Shown: piece after piece, positions 9,971 through 18,893 of the stretch
How positions within the stretch are numbered: the stretch's first letter is position 1
How the letters are laid out: each line of letters starts with the position of its first letter
From: an uncultured Acetobacteraceae bacterium
GTDB lineage: Bacteria; Pseudomonadota; Alphaproteobacteria; Acetobacterales; Acetobacteraceae
Reading direction: 5' to 3'
NCBI GenBank assembly: GCA_903900905.1
Contig: CAIUPC010000381.1
Location: forward strand, 1-54,670
Length of the DNA stretch: 54,670 nucleotides
Made by a program: the position numbers and the translations under genes
Notes under the pieces: model-generated
Databases searched by the model: none
The model's input: the letters and a program-made list of their open reading frames with translations, nothing else
What the model was told of the DNA's origin: nothing

Positions 9971-11553
9971 CAGCTTTCTTCCAGAGCGGTCCGCACCGCG
10001 GCGATGACGCTGGTCCAGTCGCCTGGCGCCGGCTGGCGGAACATGCGCATGCTTGGATACCAGGGACTGTCACTGCGTTCGGTCATCCAGCGCCAATCGC
10101 TGTCGAAGCGGTTCAGCATCCAGACCGGGCGGCCAAGCGCCCCCGCCAGATGCGCCACCGAGGTATCGACGCAAATGACCAGATCAAGCGCGCAGATCAA
10201 CGCCGCGGTCTCGGCGAAATCATGCAGCTCCGCGGTCCAGTCATGCAGTGCCATGCCTTCCGGCGGGTTGGCGGCCTCGGCCTCCCCGGCGCCCTTTTGC
10301 AGGGACACGAAGCTGACGCCGGGGACGGTCCCCAGCGGGGCGAACTGAGCGAGGTGCATCGACCGCCGGATATCCAGCCGGTTCGCCGCCGCGAAGCCGA
10401 GGCGCGGATTGCCGGCCCAGACCAGGCCGACTTTGCGGCCCGGCAGCGGCGCCACGCGATCCCGCCAGCGGGCGATGTCCGCCGCATCGGCATGCAGATA
10501 GGGGATCGGGCCCGGCAGGTCCTCCATCCCGATCGCGAGCGGATGCGGCAGGCTCAGCATCAGCGTGCGATGTTCATAGGCCGGCGCGGGCTCTTCGTTG
10601 GACACCACCGCGGCGACGCCTTCCAGGCTCGACAGCAGGCGCACGAGTTGCGGCGGCACCGACAGCACCACCCGCGCCCGCTGGGCAGCGAGGCTGGCGA
10701 AACGGCAGAATTGCAGGCTGTCGCCGAAACCCTGCTCATGCACAACCAGCAGCGTGCCGTCGTCCAGGCCGCGCCCGTCCCAGCCCCATTCGCCGTCCGG
10801 CGCGGCCGGACCCAGGGCTTGCCACCGCGTTTCCTGGTCGAGCCAGTTGCCACGCAGCTGCCCGCATTTGAGATTGAGGTTCATCATCCCGATGCGGGAC
10901 AGGAAATTGTCCGGTGCCAGCTTCAAAGCGGCCTCCAGCCAGGTCCGCGCCTCATCCAGACGGCCCGTATCGGTCATCAGGCTGCCGAGGTTGTACATGA
11001 CCTCGGCGGTATTGGGGCTCAGGGTCAGGGCTGTCCGCAGGCTTTGCTCTGCCTCATCGAAGCGACCGACATTATGCAGTGTGAGCCCGAGATTGTTGTG
11101 CGCCATCATCATCGTGGCGTCGAGGCGCAGGGCGGCGCGATAGGCGTCCGCGGCTTCGTCCATGCGATCGAGGGACTGCAGAACCAATCCCATATTATAA
11201 TGAGCGACAGCCATGCCGGGATCGATGCGGATCGCCTGCCGGAAGGCCGTAAGGGCATCGTCGAAACGCTCCAACGCCCGCAGAGCATGGCCGCGGGCTT
11301 CATGGTAGCGGGCCAGATTGGGCACCTGCTGGATCGCCGCGTCGATGGCGCGCAAGGCCATGTCGTTGCGGCCGGCCTGATGCTCCGCCAATCCCGCCAG
11401 ATAGAGCGTGTCGGGATGGGCCGGTGCCACGGTCAGCACCTGGCGGTAAAGGGCGGTCGCATTGGCCAGCTGGCCGGCGTGATGATGGCGGATCGCCTGC
11501 GCGAACCATTGCCCGGGCAGGCCCGGCGGGGCCTGGATTGCGATGTCTGTCAT
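9970..11553 (-). CDS. TPR protein with C-terminal GT9-like glycosyltransferase domain (copy 3)
   Basis: Start MTDIAIQAPPGLPGQ; KVGLVWAGNP...ETAALICALDLVICVDTSVAHLAGALGRPVWMLNRFDSDWRWMTERSDSPWYPSMRMFRQ; TGATG stop/start overlap with copy 2. Confidence 0.88.
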   Translation of the reverse strand: MTDIAIQAPPGLPGQWFAQAIRHHHAGQLANATALYRQVLTVAPAHPDTLYLAGLAEHQAGRNDMALRAIDAAIQQVPNLARYHEARGHALRALERFDDALTAFRQAIRIDPGMAVAHYNMGLVLQSLDRMDEAADAYRAALRLDATMMMAHNNLGLTLHNVGRFDEAEQSLRTALTLSPNTAEVMYNLGSLMTDTGRLDEARTWLEAALKLAPDNFLSRIGMMNLNLKCGQLRGNWLDQETRWQALGPAAPDGEWGWDGRGLDDGTLLVVHEQGFGDSLQFCRFASLAAQRARVVLSVPPQLVRLLSSLEGVAAVVSNEEPAPAYEHRTLMLSLPHPLAIGMEDLPGPIPYLHADAADIARWRDRVAPLPGRKVGLVWAGNPRLGFAAANRLDIRRSMHLAQFAPLGTVPGVSFVSLQKGAGEAEAANPPEGMALHDWTAELHDFAETAALICALDLVICVDTSVAHLAGALGRPVWMLNRFDSDWRWMTERSDSPWYPSMRMFRQPAPGDWTSVIAAVRTALEES

Positions 11554-12644
11554 TAAGCGCCTCGGGCGATTGCGCGCGCGGTGATCGCGTAGCGCTTTGC
11601 GTTGTCCATCACTTCGTCTGTGCCATGCGCCAATGTGATCCCGCGCAGTAGCTCCAGATCCCACACATCCGCCCCGTCCGGGACGGTGATGGGCGCGGGT
11701 GTTACCGGAAGGGCGTTCAGCAGCGCTTCCTCATCCAAAACGGCGGGCGCCCAGGCGGAGTCGATGGCGCGGATTAACGCCTCCCAATCCGTGCGTTTGC
11801 GCCGCGGCTGCATGTACATCGCGAATGTGTCCTGCCCGAGCCCGGCGTAGAGGTCGAGAATGCGCGGGTCCAACCCCGTGTCCAGCTCCGGCGCGATGCG
11901 CGACAGCCCCGCCGGGGCGCCGCGGACGCCGAAATAGAGGCAGGGAATCCCGTAGGATTCCGGAATCACCAGCCCGTGCAGGCTGGTGGAGACGATGCGC
12001 TTGCAGGCGCGGATCTCATCAACCTTGTCGAACAGCGCCTGCACCGACACCGGTGTGACGGTGTTGATCAGTTTCACCGATCCGGCCAGCTCCGGCGGGA
12101 TCACATAGCGCTCATGCAGCGGATTGAAGTGAACATCGGTGGAGCGGTCGGTCAGATCCGACAAATGCAGGATCACCCCAAGCTCATGCGTCTGTTCGAC
12201 CGGCTTGTGGTGGAACCAGGGCAGCAGCCAGACGGGATCGCCATACACGCCCGGCGTCGCGATCACACCCTGGCCCGACAGAACACGGGCCGAGATCGGG
12301 CCACGGGTGGCGCAGATATGGACCTCGGTATTCGGCGGCGGGGTATAAGCAACACGCTGCTCGGCCGGCGCGAAGGGGTTCACCCAGAGCGACGAGCCGG
12401 TGCCCCAGTACCAAACCACGCCGCCGGCGAATCCATGCCCGATCGTTCCGACGGCGGCCATGCGCGGCGCGGTCGAACCAAACGGCACCCGCGCGATCGG
12501 CATGCCGGTGCACAAAGCTACCATCACCGGACTGAGCGCATCGCCGAAATTCACGTAGGCGGAGGCCGCCGTGGCACCCGCCCAGCCGAGCGGAACCGCG
12601 CCAGTGCGCCGCACGAGGGTTTCGAGTGCCGAGGAATGTGTCAT
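11553..12644 (-). CDS. polysaccharide pyruvyl transferase-like protein
   Basis: YVNFGDALSPVMVALCTG...GDPVWLLPW...ELGVILHLSDLTD...VDEIRACKRIVSTSLHGLVIPESYGIPCLYF typical of the PS_pyruv_trans family. Confidence 0.82.
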   Translation of the reverse strand: MTHSSALETLVRRTGAVPLGWAGATAASAYVNFGDALSPVMVALCTGMPIARVPFGSTAPRMAAVGTIGHGFAGGVVWYWGTGSSLWVNPFAPAEQRVAYTPPPNTEVHICATRGPISARVLSGQGVIATPGVYGDPVWLLPWFHHKPVEQTHELGVILHLSDLTDRSTDVHFNPLHERYVIPPELAGSVKLINTVTPVSVQALFDKVDEIRACKRIVSTSLHGLVIPESYGIPCLYFGVRGAPAGLSRIAPELDTGLDPRILDLYAGLGQDTFAMYMQPRRKRTDWEALIRAIDSAWAPAVLDEEALLNALPVTPAPITVPDGADVWDLELLRGITLAHGTDEVMDNAKRYAITARAIARGA

Positions 12645-12655
12645 CTAATTGTCAC
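12638..12655 (+). promoter_or_regulatory. PHO-box-like direct repeat GTGTCAT-CTAA-TTGTCAC
   Basis: Two 6/7 matches to CTGTCAY with 11-nt period, followed by a perfect CTGTCAT half-site at 12655-12661; first half overlaps the start codon of the minus-strand gene. Confidence 0.35.
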
Positions 12656-12823
12656 TGTCATATTCTGCCAAGCCCGCGAATTGGGCGGGAAAACGTTGAA
12701 ATGAAAGTTAAACTTTTAGGTCGCTGGAAGCCGGTGTATGCCCCCCGGAACGCACGCGGGAATATTTGATTTTCGTGCGCCGATTGCCGGCCGATCCGGG
12801 CTGGTGAATGTTTGGATTATGAC

Positions 12824-14062
12824 ATGATCGTGGAAACCCGGGGTATCTGGCGCATCGGCGCGCGCATCCTGCCGATGCTCCTGCTGGCCGCCTGCTCGTC
12901 GCTGCCCTCCTCGGGGCCGCTCGTGATCCAGGTGCACCAGGAGGCGGAGCTACAGCAGCGCTTCCCGTTCCGGATCGTTAAGCTGGCGCCAGAGTTATTG
13001 CCTGCGATCGCCGACGGCGATGGCCTCCCGCCCGACATCTTTATCGACGACGCCGCGGCCAGCGGTCTGCGGATCGGCCCGGGCGACACGCTCTCGGTGA
13101 CCATCGTCGAACCGGGGTCGGGAGGGCTGTTCACTGCCATGCCACAAAATGGCATCGCGCAGTTCAACGAAGCCGGGGCCAAGGTCGTGACCTTGCCCGA
13201 AGCCTCGGTCAACCAAAACGGCCAGATCAACATACCCTTCGCCGGCACCTTGCGGGTTTCGGGCCGCTCGGAAATTGAGGTGGCGCGACAGATCGAAGGG
13301 GCGCTGGCCGGGAAAGTGGTCACACCGCAGGTGATGGTGAAGGTGACGCACACCGACGAGAACCGCTTCACCATCACCGGCCGGGTCAAAACCCCGGGTC
13401 TGTTCCAATTGGACGAGCATGGGCTGACGCTACTCGACGCGCTCGCGCTGGCAGGCGGCGGCACGGATCAGCCGGAACAGACATTGGTGCAACTCGTGCG
13501 GTCCGGGCGGGTCCATACTGTGTCTGAGACCGCGCTGCTGGACTCGCCGCTGTTGAACGTCCACCTGCGCCCGGGCGACAAGATCCATGTGTATTTCGAC
13601 CCGCGCCAGTTCACCGTTCTGGGCGCGACCGTCAAATCGCAGCAGCAGACGCTGCCCCGGACGAAGCTGACGCTGGCCGAAGCGCTGGCCCAGTCGGGCG
13701 GCCTCGACGACCGCCGCGCCGACAGCCATGGCCTGATGCTGTTCCGCTATGAGCGCCGCTCCACCGTTGAGCGGATCGCCGAGATCGAAGCCAAACTGGC
13801 CCGCCGCCGGGGCGAGGATCTGTCCGGCAAGCTGGATCGACACACTGCTGCGCTACCCGAGGAAGCGCCGGTGCCGGTGATCTATGAGTTGAACATGCAG
13901 TCCCCGACCGGGCTGTTCATGGCGATGCAACTGGCGGTCCGGCAGAAGGACCTTGTATATGTCGCCAATGCTGAATCCGTACAGTGGCAGAAACTGCTCG
14001 ACCTGCTGCGTATCACCTATACGCCCGTGGAGCAGGGCGCCATCAGTGCCCGGTCGTTCTAG
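12824..14062 (+). CDS. polysaccharide export (Wza-type) outer-membrane lipoprotein
   Basis: ILPMLLLAACSS lipobox; DTLSVTIVEPGSGG (Poly_export-like) and repeated SLBB-like segments GQINIPFAGTLRVSGRSEIEVARQIEGALAGKVVTPQVMVKV, ITGRVKTPGLFQL. ORF track begins at TTG 12812; ATG 12824 preferred. Confidence 0.85.
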   Translation: MIVETRGIWRIGARILPMLLLAACSSLPSSGPLVIQVHQEAELQQRFPFRIVKLAPELLPAIADGDGLPPDIFIDDAAASGLRIGPGDTLSVTIVEPGSGGLFTAMPQNGIAQFNEAGAKVVTLPEASVNQNGQINIPFAGTLRVSGRSEIEVARQIEGALAGKVVTPQVMVKVTHTDENRFTITGRVKTPGLFQLDEHGLTLLDALALAGGGTDQPEQTLVQLVRSGRVHTVSETALLDSPLLNVHLRPGDKIHVYFDPRQFTVLGATVKSQQQTLPRTKLTLAEALAQSGGLDDRRADSHGLMLFRYERRSTVERIAEIEAKLARRRGEDLSGKLDRHTAALPEEAPVPVIYELNMQSPTGLFMAMQLAVRQKDLVYVANAESVQWQKLLDLLRITYTPVEQGAISARSF

Positions 14063-14101
14063 TACCGGGGGACCGAATGAATGACGAACCGCCCGTGGTA
14101 A

Positions 14102-14136
14102 CCCGTCATGCCGGCGGAGATCGGCATGACGCATGG
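14102..14136. repeat. REP-like palindrome CCCGTCATGCCGGCGGAGATCGGCATGACGCATGGG
   Basis: Inverted repeat CGTCATGCCG...CGGCATGACG, same family as 14868-14900 and 19364-19450. Confidence 0.65.
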
Positions 14137-14178
14137 GTCCGGTGCCGGCGAGGCAACATCAAGGACTTCCGGTATAAG

Positions 14179-14775
14179 ATGGCTGGAGGCAATCTTCGCG
14201 CCGGGATGCGGGTAATCTCCACGACCATCATGGTCGGACTTCTGGCGCTTGGCCTGCCTCTGTCCGCGGCCGCCGGGGATGAGCCGGTTTACCCGCAAAA
14301 AATTGGCCGGTTCGAGCAACAGGAGGCGCTGACAGCCGAGGCCGGGCGCAGCGGCTCGACCGCCGGCTACGTCCTGGTCTCGAATGATCTGGCCTTATCA
14401 GTGACCGTCGGCGCCCGGCCGGCCCGATCGCTGTCGTTGCTGCCGATCCTCGACCGGTCCGCCGGCTCACCGGAGGCTGTCGCCGCGGTCATGGATCGGG
14501 CCGTCACCCGCGTCAACCGCTTCTACCCCGCCGCGCGCGCCCTGGAGCGCCGGGCCGCGCTGCTGGTGCGCGATGGCGCGCTCCGTCATGGGGAAGTCGG
14601 CGTCTTCGAATTCGACGATCTGTTCGGCGGCGAGATGCGACCGATCCGGATGGAGGTGCATGCGTATTGCTGCAGCGCCACGGGGCAGATTTACGAATAT
14701 TGGTTCCGGTATCCCGCGGCCGCGAGCCCGGGATTCGAGATTGCGCGTTTCCTGCGCGACTTGCCCTGGCATTAA
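14179..14775 (+). CDS. hypothetical exported protein
   Basis: MAGGNLRAGMRVISTTIMVGLLALGLPLSAAAGDEP signal peptide; 198 aa (alternative start 14206). Confidence 0.65.
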   Translation: MAGGNLRAGMRVISTTIMVGLLALGLPLSAAAGDEPVYPQKIGRFEQQEALTAEAGRSGSTAGYVLVSNDLALSVTVGARPARSLSLLPILDRSAGSPEAVAAVMDRAVTRVNRFYPAARALERRAALLVRDGALRHGEVGVFEFDDLFGGEMRPIRMEVHAYCCSATGQIYEYWFRYPAAASPGFEIARFLRDLPWH

Positions 14776-14867
14776 GGCCGCGGCCAGGGATTATCGGGCC
14801 GGCGATGACCAGAAAGAGCGAAATTATACCAGATCGGGTTAACCTTGACTCACTGACCGTGCCCTAA

Positions 14868-14900
14868 CCCCGTCATGCCGACGCAGGTCGGCATGACGGG
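14868..14900. repeat. REP-like palindrome CCCGTCATGCCGACGCAGGTCGGCATGACGGG
   Basis: Near-perfect inverted repeat, same family as 14102 and 19364. Confidence 0.7.
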
Positions 14901-14984
14901 TCACAAGCGCCAGGGCGTCATTCATTTTAGGGGTGGGTATTAATCTTTTCGGCGCTATTTCGCCATTCGCCGGGTTGCCCTGCT

Positions 14985-15350
14985 TTACCCCAGCACCGCG
15001 CCGCGCTCAGCGCGGCGGATGTCGCGCGCGGCATCGAGAATCGCACCGGCGATCAGCGTCCGCTCCGTTCCATCGGCGACCGCATGATAATACTGCATGA
15101 CCTCCCGCAGCAGCGACGGCAGGCTCGCCGCCCGCACTTCCGGTTCCAATGCTGCCGCCCGGCGGTAATGTGCGACCACGGCTTCGATTTCTGCCAGTTC
15201 ACCAGGCGTGGCCGCGGCGGCGAGTTTGGCCGGCACCGCGAGGTCGCGCTTTAAGATAACACCGACCGTGCTGCGCGGCGGCAGTGAGGCATCCTCGTGG
15301 TTGACACGCACGACCCGAATACGGTCCGGTCTGTCTTGGAATTGTAACAT
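14985..15350 (-). CDS. hypothetical protein (about 121 aa)
   Basis: Likely start MLQFQDRPDRIRVVRVNHEDASLPPRSTVGVILKRDL within ORF 14985..15455(-). Confidence 0.55.
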   Translation of the reverse strand: MLQFQDRPDRIRVVRVNHEDASLPPRSTVGVILKRDLAVPAKLAAAATPGELAEIEAVVAHYRRAAALEPEVRAASLPSLLREVMQYYHAVADGTERTLIAGAILDAARDIRRAERGAVLG

Positions 15351-15533
15351 GATTTCTAACCTCGGGAGAGTGCTCAAAACAACGCCTTGAACACAGAATG
15401 TCAACATCAGAAAATTGGTAAGTAGCCATTTCGTACCGCGGTACCATGAATTCACGTCCTGTCGCTAATCAGCAAAAACCCTTTTTATTATCAAAGGTTT
15501 TTAGTACCATGAATTTATTTCCGGCGAAAAATA

Positions 15534-15551
15534 CCTTCATAAACTTGTCAT
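15534..15551 (+). promoter_or_regulatory. candidate PHO box CCTTCAT-AAAC-TTGTCAT
   Basis: Two half-sites (5/7 and 6/7 to CTGTCAY) exactly 11 nt apart, 123 nt upstream of a PstS-like gene. Confidence 0.6.
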
Positions 15552-15673
15552 CGGAATCGAGCGAATTTCCCATCGCTAAACAGCGGATGAACGAATATTA
15601 ACCGCCGCGTTGGAGGCGGCGCTGTCCATCCGGGCATGCGCCGCTCGACGCACCACCAAAAAGGAATTTACTA

Positions 15674-17176
15674 ATGAACCGCAACATCCTGCTCGCCACG
15701 ACGGCGGCAGCTGGCATCATCGGGCTGACCGCCCTGGCGCCGGCTCAGGCTCAGATCACCCAGTTCAACATCAATGGCGGCGGCTCCTCGCTCGCTACCA
15801 GCGAATACATCCGCACGATCGATGCCATCGCCGGCACGACCAATATCTGGGTCAACGAGACCACCCACGCCGGCCAGATCGGCCAGGTCCGTTACATCGG
15901 TGACGGCTCGGGCGCCGGCCAGAAGGCGTTCCTGATCCAGGACGCTACTGTTCATGGCTACACCGCCGGTCAGGCCGTGCACTTCGGCGGCTCCGACGCG
16001 TTCCTCAGCGCCAACCAGATCTCCTGCTGGCAGGGCGTTACCGCCGGTTGCACCGCGGAAGGCCTGACGACCGGCCTCGCGACTGTCGCTGGTGGCGGTC
16101 AGGCCGTCGGTGGCCCGATCATCCAGCTGCCGGCTTTCGGCACCCCGCTCGCGATCGCGCACACGATCCTGTACTCCAAGGCTGTGACCCTGGATGACAA
16201 CGATCTCTGCGGCATCTTCTCGGGCAAGCTGACCAACTGGTCGCAGACCGAAAACACCCCGGGCTCCGTTCACCCGGCGGCCCTGAACGGCACGATCGGC
16301 GTTGTCTACCGCATCGACGGCTCGGGCAGCTCCTTCCTGCTGACGCAGCATCTGTCGCGCGTTTGCACGACCTCCAACACCGCGAGCGGCATCACCTTCA
16401 CGACGACCAAGTATTTCGCTGACATCTTCGGCAGCGCCGTCGTCTCCGGCTCCAACAAGACCGTCAACCCGTCCGCCACCGTCGCCAACGTCGGGAACTT
16501 CTTCGGCGCCAGCGGCAGCACCGGCGTGGCCAACCTGCTGATCACGAAGACCAACACCGTCGCGTACCTGACGCCTGACTACACCTCGATCGCGCCGAAG
16601 TCGGTGCCGAACTCGACCGGCTCCGCCAATGCCTGGACGCCGAATGCGTCCTCGCCCTACCTGAACCTGAAGACCGCGAAGGTCTACAACTCGCACCAGG
16701 CGAAGGCTTATGCCCCGAACCCGGGCGGCGCTTCGGTGGCTCTGAAGAACCCGAACCTGGTCAACCACGACACCAACCCGTCCGCGCCGTCCACCCTGGC
16801 GCAGGCGACCGACCCGAGCTATTGGATCCCGCAGGTCGGCGATCCGTTGCTCGGCTACCCGATCGTTGGCTACACCGCGCTGATCTTCTCGCAGTGCTAT
16901 GCTGACCTGAAATACACCACCGTTGCCGGTGGCGTGACGACCACGACCGCTTACAACCCGGGTACGGAAATCAAGGCATTCCTGACCCAGCTGTATGGTT
17001 CGGGCAACAAGACCAACCTGACCCTGGAAGGCTTCACCGCCGCGCCGACGGGCTTCCAGTCCACCATCATCAAGAGCTTCACCAAGAACGTGAACGGCTT
17101 CAACACCGACATCAACAACACCGCGATCTGCCAGGCTGCTGGCGCTTCGGGCGTTGGCACGTTCGCCGGTCTCTGA
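15674..17176 (+). CDS. PstS/DING-like secreted phosphate-binding protein (copy 1)
   Basis: Signal peptide MNRNILLATTAAAGIIGLTALAPAQAQ; PstS-type motifs GGGSSLATSEY, FGGSDAFLS, LCGIFSGKLTNWSQ, VVYRIDGSGSSFLLTQHLS. Confidence 0.82.
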   Translation: MNRNILLATTAAAGIIGLTALAPAQAQITQFNINGGGSSLATSEYIRTIDAIAGTTNIWVNETTHAGQIGQVRYIGDGSGAGQKAFLIQDATVHGYTAGQAVHFGGSDAFLSANQISCWQGVTAGCTAEGLTTGLATVAGGGQAVGGPIIQLPAFGTPLAIAHTILYSKAVTLDDNDLCGIFSGKLTNWSQTENTPGSVHPAALNGTIGVVYRIDGSGSSFLLTQHLSRVCTTSNTASGITFTTTKYFADIFGSAVVSGSNKTVNPSATVANVGNFFGASGSTGVANLLITKTNTVAYLTPDYTSIAPKSVPNSTGSANAWTPNASSPYLNLKTAKVYNSHQAKAYAPNPGGASVALKNPNLVNHDTNPSAPSTLAQATDPSYWIPQVGDPLLGYPIVGYTALIFSQCYADLKYTTVAGGVTTTTAYNPGTEIKAFLTQLYGSGNKTNLTLEGFTAAPTGFQSTIIKSFTKNVNGFNTDINNTAICQAAGASGVGTFAGL

Positions 17177-17213
17177 GCCTGACTGGCCAGACTATCGGCC
17201 ATACTTTCGGAAG

Positions 17214-17245
17214 CGGGCGGTCCCTTGGGGCCGCCCGTCTTTTTT
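17214..17245 (+). terminator. rho-independent terminator between the two PstS-like genes
   Basis: CGGGCGGTCCC tt GGGGCCGCCCG followed by TCTTTTTT. Confidence 0.88.
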
Positions 17246-17295
17246 ATGCGACCCCTATAAAAGGCGCTTGCGCGCGCCGACCAAGGAACTGACTG

Positions 17296-18756
17296 ATGCC
17301 ACGCTCGTCCCTGCTCGGCGCAACCATCATGGCCGGGATCATGGCGCTGCCCGCGGCACGGCCGGCGGCGGCGCAGACCATCACGACCACGATCGTGGGC
17401 GGTGGTTCGACCCTGGCCATGAACGAATACGTCCGTACTTTCGATGCGATCGGTACCACGACCAATTTCTGGTTCAACACCGCCACGCAGAACGCCGCGC
17501 AGACTGGCGTTGTCCTGTACGCCGCTGATGGGTCCGGCACAGGGCAGGCCGCGTTCCTCTCGCAGGACGCCACGCTGCATGCCGTCGCCGCGGGCCCGGT
17601 GCATTTCGGCGCCTCCGACGCTTATTTATCGGCGACCCAGATCGCCTGCTGGCAGCAGGGTTCCAGCTCCACCGATTGCGTGACCGCGGGCTACACAACC
17701 GGCGCGGCGACGATCGCCGGGGGCGGTCAATCCATTGGCGGGCCGATCATTCAGCTGCCGGCTTTTGGGACGCCGGTGACGCTGGCGCATACCATTCTCT
17801 ATTCCAAGGCGGTGACGCTGAACGACAACGATTTATGCGGCATATTCTCGGGCCGATTGACCAACTGGTCGCAGACCGAGGGCATTCCCGGGTCATTCCA
17901 TCCGCCGGCCTTGAACGGGCAGATTTCGGTCGTTTACCGGGTCGACGCATCCGGAACGACCTTTTTGCTGACGCAACACCTGTCGCGGGTTTGCAACCCG
18001 TCGAATACGGCGTCGGGGATCCGGTTCTTTCCGACCAAATATTTCGCGGATTTGTTTTTCGGCCCCATCATCGGGCCAACCAGCCACACGATCCCCGGGG
18101 GATCGAGCCAGATCGGCTCCCATTTCACGGGCCTGGCCGGCAGCGCCTCGGTCGCCGCCAAATTGCTGCTGCAATCGAACGCGATCACCTATCTGACGCC
18201 GGACTATACGTCGGTCGCACCCCGCTCGGTGCCCAACTCAATCGGCCCGATCAATGGCTGGACCGCGGACGCCGCTTCGGCGTTTCTGAACATCAAGACG
18301 GCGAAGCTCTATAACAGCCATCAGGGCAAGACCTACCCGCCGAGTGTCGGCGGCACCACATTGGCACTGAAGAACCCCAATCTGACCTCCGGGGATACGA
18401 ACCCGAGCGTGCCTTCGACCCTGGCGCAGGCGGTCAGCCCGGATTTCTGGATCCCACGCGTCGGCGATCCGCTGCTTGGTTACCCCATTGTCGGCTACAC
18501 CACGCTGATCTTCGCGCAATGCTATGCCAATCCGACCGTTGCGGCGGAGCTGAAAGCCTTCCTGGTCCAGCTGTACAGCGCCGGGAACAAGACCAATTTG
18601 ACGCTGGAAGGCTTCACCGCCGCACCCTCTGGCTACCAATCGGTTATCCTGAAAAGCTTCACCAAGAACGCCAATGGCTACAATCTGGACATCAACAATC
18701 CCTCGCTGTGCCAAGGCGCGGGCGCGGCGGGGGTCGGGACATTCACCGGCTTGTGA
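17296..18756 (+). CDS. PstS/DING-like secreted phosphate-binding protein (copy 2)
   Basis: Signal peptide; GGGSTLAMNEY, FGASDAYLS, LCGIFSGRLTNWSQ, VVYRVDASGTTFLLTQHLS; near full-length similarity to copy 1. Confidence 0.82.
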   Translation: MPRSSLLGATIMAGIMALPAARPAAAQTITTTIVGGGSTLAMNEYVRTFDAIGTTTNFWFNTATQNAAQTGVVLYAADGSGTGQAAFLSQDATLHAVAAGPVHFGASDAYLSATQIACWQQGSSSTDCVTAGYTTGAATIAGGGQSIGGPIIQLPAFGTPVTLAHTILYSKAVTLNDNDLCGIFSGRLTNWSQTEGIPGSFHPPALNGQISVVYRVDASGTTFLLTQHLSRVCNPSNTASGIRFFPTKYFADLFFGPIIGPTSHTIPGGSSQIGSHFTGLAGSASVAAKLLLQSNAITYLTPDYTSVAPRSVPNSIGPINGWTADAASAFLNIKTAKLYNSHQGKTYPPSVGGTTLALKNPNLTSGDTNPSVPSTLAQAVSPDFWIPRVGDPLLGYPIVGYTTLIFAQCYANPTVAAELKAFLVQLYSAGNKTNLTLEGFTAAPSGYQSVILKSFTKNANGYNLDINNPSLCQGAGAAGVGTFTGL

Positions 18757-18893
18757 AGCCAGAGGGGTTGGCATTGGCGGCGGCGGGCCGCATGTGAGCG
18801 GCGCCCCCCGGGCGTGTCTCGCAACGGCAACTTGCGCGTCCGGCCGGGGCTGGTATCCCTGCCGCCGCCTGTAACCTCGAGAGCGCCATTGCC

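Noticed and set aside
10150-11556. 468-aa plus-strand ORF (and similar: 4897-6093 -, 7662-8738 +, 19690-20763 +, 37940-39091 +, 47163-48242 +, 50561-52084 +)
   Set aside because: GC-frame shadows of confidently called genes on the other strand; compositionally biased, no motifs.
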